DNA from: Chara braunii
Lineage: Eukaryota; Streptophyta; Charophyceae; Charales; Characeae
Length of the DNA stretch: 57,064 bases
Assembly: GCA_003427395.1 (NCBI GenBank)
Contig: BFEA01000211.1
Location: forward strand, 2,142,815-2,199,878
Direction: 5' to 3'
How positions within the stretch are numbered: position 1 is the first letter of the stretch; each line of letters starts with the position of its first letter. A program made the position numbers and the translations under genes. The notes beneath the pieces were generated by a model, which did no database searches, was not told where the DNA came from, and saw only the letters and a program-made list of their open reading frames with translations. Below, in pieces: positions 19,931-32,219 of this stretch.

Positions 19931-22900
19931 ACGAAATAGTTGTTACAACGAGTATGATGAGCAGTTGTAAGGAGCAGTGGTAAAATGGTGTAAGAATAAT
20001 CACACCAACCAGCCTAGCAAAATGATGCTAAGTCCTCGAGGGACGTGAGAGGAGCGATCGATACACCGTAGGGTCCAACCCATTAGATTGCAGGTGAAAT
20101 CCTCCTCTATTGCTATTCACGTTTTGCCCTATCGCTTACCTCTTGTCTTTCATGCCCCCCCTCGCACGTTCAATTACGCCATGAAAATAACATACAAAAT
20201 TTATACTCATCCTTTCGGGATCCATCATTAGAGGATCTCTCTCTCATCATAATTTGTCCTTTACCAGATGTTGTGCGTCCTGCACGTATAAGACTTGTTA
20301 TCAATAGATGGTGAGTCCCTACCACACTCTTACTTTTTTCGTCTCGTCATGCTTGTCATTTTTTTTCTCCTTCCCCTTTTATTATCTCTTTTATTACATT
20401 TTTTTAATGTTTTTTCTCTCCCCTTTTCATCTTATTTGTTAACACCCTACTCACTTTTCAAATTATCGCTTACCATTTTCCCGCCCATGTCACTCATCGG
20501 CCCTTTCGGGGTGCATGGATTAACGAGCAGTTATGTCAGTAGCATGAGATTGGGTCCACGCCGTATTGCAAGAGATAAGTACTTTTGTCGTGTCTCACTT
20601 TTCTTTGCCTCCTCGTCCATATTTTTCACTCCTAAATCGCTACCTTTTTTATTTCTTACCGTCATTCTTCTCCTTTTCTATTGTTACCATCTCCTCTCTT
20701 CTCCCTCTTATGTCTTTCGCTTTCTTTCTTTTTTCTTTTTCTTCTATCCCACAACAAAGTCGACACCCAACGTCCTATGTCTCAACAATAACGATGACGT
20801 ATAAAAAATGAGTTTAACCATCTTTTTTTTTTTTCCCTCCTATGTTCTTTGCTTTCTTTTGTTTTCTTATTTTTCAGACCACTAACTTAAATAGTATCGG
20901 CTAAATTTTTTTCCTCTTGCATGCACGCGACCAAGTTCGTCAATTGTATTCATTCATGCTGACCACGACCACCAAAAGAGAAGAAAAACAAAGGAGAATT
21001 GAAAACGAAACAGACAGAAAAAAAAAAAAAAAAAAAACCAATTCTACAACTAAAATAATAATCATCACAAAAGGTAATCAAAATTTGTTAACAACGAGAC
21101 TCTCTATGACCCTTTCTATGAAGTTCATTGCTACGACTCGCAACATACCCATACTAACACTTTCTCAAACATATTTATCTGCAATTATGGTCAAACCCAG
21201 ATGAACTCGAGTGCTATCACGTTCGCAGCTTAAAAAAAAAACAAGTTTTGTATGAATATGATGTCTTACTGTATGAATATATCGAGGAGGCTTTTAGATA
21301 GGTCATCCACACAAACGACACGCCTAAACTTTAACCTTTATATTCATGTTTCATGTTGCATTGTACATTGTAAATCACTATGAACCTCCACCGGGCTCAA
21401 TTTGTTATAGATGAATTTGCACTGTTTACTGTGATAAGTTCAAACAACAACTGAAAAATAAAATGAAAAATAAAAGGTAATATCGCTCTAAATGCATTTG
21501 ACTTCAAATACGACCATGCTAGAGAGGTACTTGCAGCTCCACACCTTCGAGGGTTCACGGACACATTTGTTTATAAGTTTTACATTTTCATATCATAAAC
21601 CTGACCCCTGTGTTATGGCAGGTAAAAAAACTATTATTCCATCTGTTTGAATCATACTAATATTTCTCGTATCATTTAAATTTAAACAGGCGTCCTGCCC
21701 CTTAATAATTGTCGGTAGGCTCATAGTTGTTTTCCTTTAATATGTCTACCTTAATAATCTTTGCGATATAGATTTAAGTTCTGTGACATCCAAACCAACC
21801 AGAGTAAAACACTTGCTATGGTACCTTACCTAAAAGTTCGCGTCTCATACCTCTTTACTGTGTCAAGCGTCATCGTTCCCTCGACGGGTGCCTAACCTAA
21901 TTAGAATTACAACTAACTTATTCCAAATGGGCCGATGGTCGAATTCTGACATTTACAGTATTTACCATCAAGCTATGCTCCTAACCAAAATTTTACCAAT
22001 ACTTAAGTTATCGTTTTTAGTGGGCTGCTCCAGAAGGATTAACGATTTTTTACACCACTCATCCTAATTTTTTCGGTCGTGTATCTCTTACGATACCCTA
22101 ACACTTCTATCCCATTACCACTTCGTCCATACGACCAAGGACTTTAATTATTCAACCCCGTAGCGCAACACTAATCTTATTGACATGTTTGACCGTCGTC
22201 AGCACGCCACTACCCGTAGTGCACTTTTTTACAATACAACTACACCCCTTGACTTTGTCGGTTGAGCAGGTTTTTATTGATCATAATTCTCACTTTCCTG
22301 TAGTTTTATAGCGCTGCACAACAACGCCCGCTATTAAAAATTTGCTCGCATGTTTACCCTGACCACTATGGACATGATGCTCAACTTGTAAAGGTTAGTA
22401 TACTAGCGTGTCCTTCGAGAAGGGTCACCTTGACCATAAAGGTCATTCAGTGGCACGATTCAAACACACCCGAGCAAATATCGTTGTAAAGATATTAGCA
22501 ACGACACCGTGTCTATAACATTAATTATTAGTTACATTAGTTGAATTATATATATTTTTTGTTTTTTTCAATTTATTTATGTAATTAAAGGTATGAAAAA
22601 TAAGATGATATGATATGCTTGTTTAAAAATACATTTTTGTCACCCTTTTACGAATGTTGTGTCTAGCCAAGGAAAATCCTGAATGTAACTTTAAAGTCGG
22701 GTGAGGATGTGTTTCATTCGAGGGACGTCTGAATAAAATCGTGATTTTGTCATAGTTACCATAAAAGTTAATTACATCATACTATTAATGGTTGTTTTAC
22801 GCACTTCAAGATAAGTAATGCAAATGAGTGATTCAATAGATAAATATCAAATTGGCTAGCATGCAACTACCAATAATTTAATTTGAGTCCGGTATGGAAG

Positions 22901-23555
22901 AGACGTGATGTTTTAATAAATAACCTTCAATGTGATTAACACATGTTAGACTTCCACAATGATTTTTTTTTTCGTTCATAGATAAGTTATGCTGAAGTTA
23001 ATTACTTTTCAACAGGTAGAAAACGATATGAAAAATGTTATATAAATGCAGTATACTTACGAGAAGTTAATTTATATAACGTTTTGTTATCTATGGAAAA
23101 TTGTGTCAAAAACATAGCCAAAATTTTATTAACATTGAATATCAAATATTGTAACGGTATTAAACAATAATGAAAAAACAAAAGATTCATTCTTTGTAAA
23201 ACAAGGGCACTCGTATGACTCTATAATGATTAATTTGAATAACTTAACCAATAACGAATGAGATTTTGATAACAACGGCAAAAAAAATAAAATTGCAAAA
23301 AAATATAACTTTTCATAAAATTATCAATATCAAGCTTATATGTATGATGCATGTCATAAGTTTTCTACATAATTATGAGCGATTAAAATCATTCAAAATT
23401 ATGTATTGAAATGTCATTTACTTTTTATATATCGTTGTCAACTCCTTTGCAGTCAGCGTGATATTTTCATATTACAGCCGACGAATAAGAATATCATTTT
23501 TTTTTTCTTCAGTGGAAAAATAAGTACTATAAGAAATAGAAAAACAACCCTAAGA
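19931..23555. other. AT-rich, no gene recognised
   Basis: A 169-codon frame at 20295-20804 is Phe/Leu/Ser-rich and arises from pyrimidine-rich DNA. Nothing else is longer than 100 codons, and I see no domain. Confidence 0.5.
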
Positions 23556-23805
23556 GATCATCAACTGCATTTTTGTTAAATTTTTTCGGTTTCGCTCTTT
23601 GTACTTCAGTGATTTGAAGAGATACTTTGACCTGTTTAGTAAGGCCTATTTTGTTAGATGAGTGTTGGTATCATGGTTGATCACTCATCCCAAAATATGA
23701 ATTTCACTACATAAGTAAAATGATCTCTTCAGATCACTTAAGTACGAATTCAAAAAAAAAAAAAAAAAGTCAATTTTAACGAAAATGCAACTCATCATCA
23801 AAGTG
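23556..23805. mobile_element. ~250-bp foldback MITE
   Basis: The left arm (CATCAACTGCATTTTTGTTAAA ... TACTTCAGTGATTTGAAGAG) is mirrored by the right arm (CTCTTCAGATCACTTAAGTA ... TTTAACGAAAATGCAACTCATC). Confidence 0.6.
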
Positions 23806-26271
23806 AGCAATCCACATTTTTAAATTAGTATTAAATATAAAATTTTAAGTTTTACTATTTAGCTGTGATTAAAATCTCATCAAAATTTATGTTATAATTT
23901 TACTATTTAAGCAATCAACGTTTATAAAAAATAAAATTTAGAGTAATTTTTATAACCCAAGTATAAAATATTACATTCTAACTGCACCCATTCGAATAAT
24001 CAACCTTTATTAATGTCACCTTTTCAACTTACTTAAATGACTAAATTTGTTGAAATCAACACGGAACAATTGTCTTGTGTACTATGCACTGAACATTGTT
24101 TAAGTTTGAAATATCATATGATTTCATTTCCAACCCAATATATATTTGTATGCAGCTATATGAGTTAGTTAACGGGACAACATGGTAAAAATTTAAAGGA
24201 GTGATGTTTTTTTTTTTTTCAACAAAAATACATTTGCCAACATTAAACCTCATATTACTCATGTAACTTAGCACTAAACCGTGGTAGATCAAAATTTTAA
24301 ATAAAATATTAATTTAATTTACGTAATATTTATAATATATTTTGCAATATAGTTGTGAGATTTCAAATATATTTTTTATTATTTATATAATATATATATT
24401 TTTCGATAAAAATAAGTATTAAATAGTCAGACAGATGCATCAGGTAAATGTTGGGTTTGACCTATGCTTATGATATTTATGCTCATTGTATTTTCTCTTC
24501 AGAAATTAAGCTGATTGTGCATGAAAAACATTATGTCATATTGAAATGTGAGCACATTGAAGAGTTTGACATAAAAAAATGGATTCGAATAAGGGTTAGC
24601 TGTCAATGCAGTTGAAGAGAACAACCTAAAAATATATTTGTGGTGAAATTTTAAGAACCACCATAATTATGTTTATAAACACGAAAAATAATATATAATC
24701 GACCTCAATAAGTTGTTAACTTTTATTTTTACTTAAATATTTTATAAAAAATCATTGTTATGAAAAGTGATGATAACATTTTAAACAATTATGAATTTAT
24801 TATTGGTGAGTTATTTTTCACAAGGAGTCATAGGTTTGTGAAACCGAATACACTACTCTATAATATCATAAAAATCCTTTAATAACAAGTATTGTTCTTG
24901 CTCCACGAGAGAGAATAACTTATTAGGTCAAAAAAAAAAAAAAAAAAACTTCAGCTTATAGATAAGCAAGAACCTATTATATTAAAACTCGGTTATTAGA
25001 GTGACCAATAACCACTTGGTAACTAGTTTTGACATGAAACTGAAACAAAAGTTGTTCATTTTATTTTTTTTATGTATAATATAATTTTTTTCTTATTATT
25101 ATTATTATTTTTTAATCACCTTTATTCGCCCTTACACGATTGGGCTGCCCGGGAAAACAAGGTGACCCAGGTTGCGCGACTGGTATCGTAAATTTTTAAT
25201 TAATTTAAGTATCATAAATTGATAATTTGCTCATAGCAACATAAATTTACCACGGATGTTTACACAACCCTAGCAACTGCAAAGTCATCATATAATATAA
25301 CAATTTATTAAATATTTTAAAGAGTTCAGTTCTTGCATGACCTAGGTAACTCCAAAATCGTCATATAATATGAGAACCTATGAAATATTTCAAAAAGTGA
25401 AGATATTGAAGAACGATCTCAAAACGTTTACCATGACATCCACATATAGTTAGTAAAACCACTCATATATTTTAAAAACACTAAAATTATATGTTTTGTT
25501 ACTAATTTTTTTTTATTTTTATTACCGTAGTTTCTTTATAATATTGTTTATGAAATTTTCTTTTTGGTTTGATCTTTATCTCGATAAGCTCAACCTCATT
25601 TGGTTTCAACATGCGTTTTCTTAATTAAATTCCTCAGACGATCAATAATCAGACAAAGTGGAATATGTCAATATTTTTGATAAGTTTGGGAACGTTTTTT
25701 TTTTTGTCTTAGATAATTAAGTCTATATATAGTTTTCAAGAAAAATCAAAATGCTATGCAGAATTAACCCATATCCTACAATCATCTTGGTATCTACATA
25801 ATCATTCAATTGAAAGGAAGTCATGTTTTCATGTCATCCTATATCGTACAAATCAGATGTTACAATGGGCGCCGAGGCGAGAAGTCACCCTTTCTCAACA
25901 TCGGAATGAGAAACAAACTAGTAAAAGGTGAAAAAAAACATTTGTACAAATGTTTCACTTAAACCATTAATTTGTTTTAGCCTCGTTTCACCTACCCCGA
26001 CTGTGTAACCGCTCGTTTATTGAATGAGGGTTCAACGTTCAAAAACTAAACGTGCATTTAGTACTGGAATGACTTTGTAGTGGGTATGAACGTTGTAGGG
26101 GGGAGGAGGATATGGGTTGCTTCACCAAGTGAGAGATGACATGGGTTGCGAAGGATGAGAGCACCCCCGCATCCCTGTTTTTAAAGGGGGAAAACAAAAA
26201 CGGGAAAGAAAAATGAAAAAATATAAATATTCTTGACAAGCGGTTGAATACATTTGAGTCCTAACACTCGA
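23806..26271. other. AT-rich, no gene recognised
   Basis: Very AT-rich with poly-A/T runs. No frame is long enough or informative enough to call. Confidence 0.5.
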
Positions 26272-26391
26272 NAAAGTTGATAGCCATCTTGANTTNNNTT
26301 NTNTCTCTCTCTCTCCCCCCCCCCCCCCCCCCCNNTNTNTTTTTTTTTTTTTTTNTTTTTTTTTTTCTCTCTCTCTNNCNNNCNCNCNCNN
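26272..26391. other. Ambiguous low-complexity stretch (scattered N, C-run, T-run, CT-run)
   Basis: Some two dozen N calls are interspersed with a ~20-base C run, T runs and CT runs. This is a poorly resolved homopolymer junction. Any frame crossing it is unreliable. Confidence 0.9.
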
Positions 26392-26698
26392 AAGCTAAAA
26401 AAATAAAATATAAAAATTCATTGAATGAATCAAATCCACAAGGTCGATATCATGTATGTGTGTGCGTGTGTGTGTGCAATTCACACACAAACACACACAT
26501 AGACATGCGTGCGCAAGCGCACACACACACACATACACACATGCACATATCCGAACACACACTTTTTTCTTTTCTTTTTTTTTCTCTTTCAAATCGTAAT
26601 GCTCCCTTTTGGATTGCAACGTGTGCATGTCGGCAGGGGGCGCTTGTTCAATTTTATCCCGCTCCCTGCCAGCTGGCGTGTTTAAACAAACCATGTGG

Positions 26699-26836
26699 AG
26701 GTTTCAACGAGCCCGTTCGAACGAGAACGAGAGGCTTGAACGAGCCTGTTCGAACGAGAACGGGAGGCTTGAACGGGCCCATTCAAACGAAAACGGGAGG
26801 CTTGAACGAGCCTATTCGAACGAGAATGAGTGTTTT
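26699..26836 (+). repeat. 36-bp minisatellite, four copies, open in frame
   Basis: The unit GAGCCTGTTCGAACGAGAACG + GGAGGCTTGAAC repeats four times. As 36 is divisible by three it reads as a 12-residue repeat (LERA-SNENGR) within a 78-codon frame at 26609-26845. Each unit holds the palindrome TTCGAA. No supporting gene structure is visible. Confidence 0.75.
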
Positions 26837-26845
26837 AATCGTTGA

Positions 26846-28027
26846 ACACGTTACATAGTACCTTGATTGCTACTATATGAATGCAAACCGGTTGGCGTCA
26901 CATATATTTATTACATTTCATAACATCCACCCATTTACGCATCTTTCAAAAACAATTGTGGACATCCTTATGCCAGGTCTCCCCCCATTATGGTTGATGG
27001 TCACAAGGAGCAGAAGGTCGATGTGTTCAAGTATTGCCATGTTAACATTTATACTATATATGGAGTAGCTTGTCCATCGGGTCATTGATCCTTACGAACA
27101 TGTTAATTGCGCATGTGCATGTCTGCTAAGGTTTGTTCGATTGATTTTCTTTCTCGTGTAGTTCCATGTCTTGAATTGGAGTGCCTCTAAATTATACTCT
27201 TACAAATTTAGTGCATCGAAAATACCTTGATGATTTGTGTTCCTCACTTATTTTTCCATATCAACTATTTACGTTGATCAACCTCACCGACTAACATTCA
27301 TCATTTCACAAACTTCAACAATTGCTTACACTTTAATAAAAATTATAATTTTATTAGGCGTTATAATTTTGATTCTTCTCCAACATTTTCAACTTCACAT
27401 TCATCATCGGCTTCAACTTCATCAACTTTGCCTTTGGGAAACATCTATACTTAAGTCGTATGAAGTTTTGCCACTTTTGTTCACCTTGTAGTATATATTT
27501 GTATATGTTTCATTGCCATCCTTATATCGTGTAATAGTTTTTCTTTTGATTACATTGAGGGTTGACTTTTTTATATGTATTATTATTTGGTTGTGTATTG
27601 GTACGACGATCTCTTTTCATTATATTCTACGGTAGTTCTTTTATGTGCATTCTTTTTTAATTGTATATTGGTATGAGGACCTTCATGTTCTTTACAATTG
27701 CTATATATTTGTCGTGTAGTCTTACCTCCCCTACATTGTACATGTTATTGGATAAATTATGAATATCATCTTTAAAGGATTTTTAGTGTCAACATAACAT
27801 GTTACTTTGTGGTTTGAGAGGTTATACACCCGTTGCATTCATATTATCCTTGCCTCTATGAATGTATCTTGTTGAGCTTTTAGTGTTGTTTGCCTCCCAC
27901 ACTTTGTTTTCATCATTCTACCTACTTTATGGGCATTGATTTTACAGTCTGAGTTATAGTTGGTTTCCCTTCATTGAGCCTGATATCCATATTTGTTGTG
28001 AAGATAAGCCCTTGTAAGTTGTATTTG
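26846..28027. other. No gene recognised
   Basis: T-rich on the plus strand, with only short frames. Confidence 0.5.
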
Positions 28028-28031
28028 TTAA

Positions 28032-28609
28032 ACCACCACTCCCCTTATTGTTATAAAATTGACGATACCGACAACACAAGTCCATGAGGGTCACAATAGC
28101 ATATTATGGGGGATTGCTAGAATGACAAACATAACAAATACGTTAAATATTCGCTGCAATTTATTTCGTGGTCATAACATGTTTTTTTCATCTCTTAAAT
28201 ATTTTTCCTAAGAAGATCAAGATTCAAATTTACAGATTCTCAAAAAAAAAAAAATATTGACACATTCTTCTGAGTGCAAAACAATTATCGAAGTTTGAGT
28301 ATTTTTTTCATAGGAAAAATAATGTTCGTCCACATGCGTGGAATCATCATAACAATATATTTTATGTTTTTTTTTTTAAGAAACTTTTTTCGATTCTCAT
28401 CCTAAAAAATTCAGGAGTTAAATTACATGATTTTGTATTTTGATATTTTTATTTTATTTTTAACGAGAAAATCTCAAAAGTTGGGGCTTTGTTTTTTTTT
28501 TTTAAGTGTAGTCGACCTTCACTTTGCTGTCGACCCCCACTTCCTTTAGGCTACCGACTTCTGAAAGGTCCGAAAAACCAGTCATATTGTTTGAGGGGGG
28601 TATGGTGGT
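28032..28609. mobile_element. TTAA-flanked MITE, copy A
   Basis: The element begins ACCACCACTCCCC and ends GGGGGGTATGGTGGT, an inverted terminal repeat, and is flanked on both sides by TTAA (28028-28031 and 28610-28613). Interior blocks (a GAGGG...CATA start, TTTATTTCGTGGT, and a right-hand TCGACC..CGCTT/CACTT region) match copy B. TTAA duplication is typical of piggyBac-type insertion; because TTAA is palindromic, a TA target with slightly longer ends is equally possible. No coding capacity. Confidence 0.8.
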
Positions 28610-28613
28610 TTAA

Positions 28614-29726
28614 CTCGACATTCTATATACCTCTACGAGACCATTTTATACTTTGATGTCCGTGTTCGCAATCTTCATCCATGAATATACCTTGGTTTTA
28701 TTTTTTAAACACTAGCGGTCATTCAATACTTTATTACAATAACTATTTTTAAGACATTATTTTTAAGAGTCTTTGCGCATAGGATTTCATTTTTAGTTGT
28801 AGTCTGAATTTAATTTTCAATTTTATTAGATGAACATTCTCTTCTTTAGTGTTTTTGTTTGCGATCTTCATCTACTTTAGTATTATTTCCTAAACACTAG
28901 GAGTCACATATATTATATTTAGGATATTCACTCTTAGTGCATTGATCTCAATAGTTTCATGATATAGGATTTCATTTCGAGTTGCAATCTGCATTTGATT
29001 TTTAATTTGTTTGACTTACACATTTCGTTTTTCTTTTCTCTTTTTTGAGCGACACAAATTTGTGCGCTATTTCAACAAGCTGGACGTACAAATTTCTAGA
29101 GCTCGTGTTTTGTAAAGCTCTGCATATCTTGACTCCTTACAAGAAACTTACTCTACGTCGATTTTCGTTTTTCTTTTGTTTTTTTGTTCAATATTGTCGT
29201 TCTCAGGGTTCCACTTTTGTGATGGATAAAATGTTTGGCTGCATCTTGTCATTACCTTCGTCCAACTCTCCAATATGGGATGTTTTGGTCTGCTAGTCTG
29301 GCTCAATTGGAGCCTGCTGCAATGATCCCTTGTCATACCTACAAAATATGACCAATATTTATCTTCACTCTCTCTATTCACTACATGCATTTTGCCATTT
29401 TGTACATTGCATTTTTTCAGTTTAGTTTAGAACGTTCATACTTCTACGTTTGTGTTCTACTGTTGTCCATGATGTCCATAGCTATGTAATCTTAATAATT
29501 TTCATCTTTCACTTGAGTGAAAGTCTACTCATAAAGGAGACACCCTCTCTGATAGGTTACACATCTAATGATGTGTCCCTCCTCGCAAACAACTTCTCCC
29601 TATTTCTTTTAAACTCGAACCGTCCAAAACCCATAATCTTAATTGAAACCTTAACATAACTTCCTATGCTCTACCAAAATAGAGGTTTGTTTATGCCATT
29701 ACAGATAAAATTTTTCAAGGGTTGGA
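28614..29726. other. No gene recognised between two MITEs
   Basis: An 83-codon plus-strand frame at 29045-29296 shows no known domain. The rest is AT-rich. Confidence 0.5.
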
Positions 29727-29730
29727 TTAA

Positions 29731-30202
29731 ACCACCACTCCCCCCACGACAAAAAAAATTGAGGGACTGGTAACCCAAGTTAATGAGGGCTACCGGTACC
29801 ATAGTATGGAGAACTGGTAGAGTGGCCCGCATGTGGCAGAGTGGCAAGAACGGAGTACTTTTTCGTTGGCCCGCAGGTGGCAGAGTGGCAAGAACGGAAA
29901 ATGCACTGAATCGACGCGGCGAGTATTTCACCGTCAAAAATATATATATATATATTTTTAAATAATTTTCCTGAATAGATCACGATTAAATCTACCGGAT
30001 CCTAGAATTTAAGATGTTTTGGTTTATTATTATGAGCGACAAAAATCATCAAAGTTTATGTTTTTATTTTTATTTTTAGGTCGACCTCCGCTCGAATTGT
30101 CGCCGACCACCGCTTGAATTGTCGCCGACCTCCGCTTCTTCCAGGCTACTAGCCTCCGATGGTCCCCCAAAGCCAATTTTTGGTGTCGGGGGGAATGGTG
30201 GT
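29731..30202. mobile_element. TTAA-flanked MITE, copy B
   Basis: It begins ACCACCACTCCCCCC and ends CGGGGGGAATGGTGGT with TTAA on both sides (29727-29730 and 30203-30206). It contains small internal duplications (GGCCCGCAGGTGGCAGAGTG twice; GAATTGTCGCCGACC twice). It is shorter than copy A but colinear with it. Confidence 0.8.
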
Positions 30203-30206
30203 TTAA

Positions 30207-32215
30207 GTAGCCATATGTTTTTGCAAAAGGCGTTTCCCCTACGTCAAAATGTGAATCTCAAGCAACATAATTGGCTTATCTCGTGAATCTCAACCTTTTC
30301 AAGTTGTCTCTATGCCCTAATTTACCACGAGTGGGGGAGAGATATCATATAAAATTAGGGGGTTATGGAGCCTAACTTTTCAAGTGTTCACATGATGCGA
30401 CAAAAATCGATTAAATGAGACCGTTGTGCACAAATAGGATCCGAACGTCGGTTTGAGTCACAACCATTTCATCAACAATTATCTCTATGGTTAAAACCAG
30501 GTACAAACCCATTTAGGTTCATAGACCTAATTTATAACTCCTTTGTCATACGAAATACCCTTACAAAGGTATTTCACGTACTTTTTGCGCGTTACATCCG
30601 GAGCAGCTCCAATCATAGTTGACTGTGTCCTTCGTAGCCAAGGTGCGCTTGCCGGTGCAGTTGCCGAGCTCTAAATCGAAACGAACTGATGTGTGGATAA
30701 GTGGCGTGTCAGTGCTCACGTGCTTGCATAAAGATGCGGGTGGTGGACCACGTGTGTGTGAAAAGGATTTGACTTTTCAATTTACTGAGTGGCGTACACG
30801 ATATGCCCAACAACCAGAGCGCAACCCTCATAGTGTTTAGTTGTGTGTGATATTAAAGACCAGCGGCGGAACATAGCTCTAACATGATGGGCGGTTTACC
30901 GACAAAAAATATTGCCCACCGACTGCGGGTTCGGTTGGTAGGACGAGGTGTGGCCTCAGTGCGTTTACAAATCTGGTCGTGAGGCCAGTGCTATTTTTAT
31001 TAGAGGTTACATGTGCTAAATCACAACCTTGGGCTTATCACTATTAGTTACATCGTAGGACTTCTACTACGAAGGTACGGGGATCAAGGTTAGCTACTAG
31101 CGATGATGGAGCTGTGCAGCGAGATTGAAGAAGTCGAGGGGTTGAGGGTCCTGCGAGACCATCCCCCTTGGTTTTGCCATTGGCCCTAGCGGTGGGCCGG
31201 CCGGCGGGACCAAGGAGACCCCTCCCACCTCGACTCTATTATCCCTATCACTTTTTTTTTTTTTTTTTTTTTTTTTAGTTAAAAAGTCCCGTTTTGGGGA
31301 TGATAATGGTACAGGGACCGACAATAGGACCAACGAGCTAAAGCTCAGTCAGTACACCTATGAGCTACCGAAAAGCAGGTCAGACGAACTCAACGTGCAT
31401 GCTAGCAAGTGGGTATTTGGCCTATGGCGTGGGAGAAACTTGAGTGGCAGAGACATTTTTTGGATGTATCGTCCGCCACCCACGATATGCTGTGAGAGGT
31501 TGAGTTTGAGCAGGCCAATTGAGGTCCGACAGATGATGATCTATGCCTAAGCAGAGAAGGCTAGGAGCATTATGGCAGAGACCCACAACGATACCCTAGT
31601 ACATAGTTTCCTCCAAAGTTTTCAGATGGTCGGGCAAGTGGTCCCGGACCACTTCAGTAACCTAGATAAATATATTATACTTTTACTATTGAACAAGGCT
31701 AGTTAGACAATGTATCTTTGGTTTGGTTTAACTATAGCCTATCACAAAGAAAACATTACTTAATTGGGAGTATAATGAGAGTAATCAAAGGCAGACTGAA
31801 CAATATGTTTGTGTACATAAAGACAAAGGTTAAGCAATGTGGTTGTGGTTTCGGTTTCGCTTAACCTTCTTATGCCGTATGTAAGTGGGATATTGAGGTT
31901 TATCTAACTGAGAGTGAATAAAATATTTATGGGGAAAACAACTCAGGGATTTTGCGACAATACTTTTCCATTGTGGTATGGACTTCTATGTGGATGAGTA
32001 TGAACTCTGCTTTATTCCGATTTTTGGGTTCATTATAGACAGTTGCTTTAATGCTTACCATGTACTAGAGCGATAGGGGTTGGTTTGATTTACGCATATT
32101 TTTTGTTTTATGACTTAAACTTGTATGAATTGGGATATCACTTCCCCTAAGGAAAATACTACTTACATTGGTACAAGACCTAAGGAGTTGGATGATCTTT
32201 CAAACTGTACATAGT
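30207..32215. other. No gene recognised
   Basis: Mixed composition with weak tRNA-like words (near 30930, and near 31375-31330 on the minus strand). A 25-base T run lies at 31252-31276. Frames are short. Confidence 0.4.
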
Positions 32216-32219
32216 AAAA

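Noticed and set aside
20295-20804. 169-codon frame resembling a hydrophobic membrane protein
   Set aside because: It is a Phe/Leu/Ser translation of T/C-rich low-complexity DNA.
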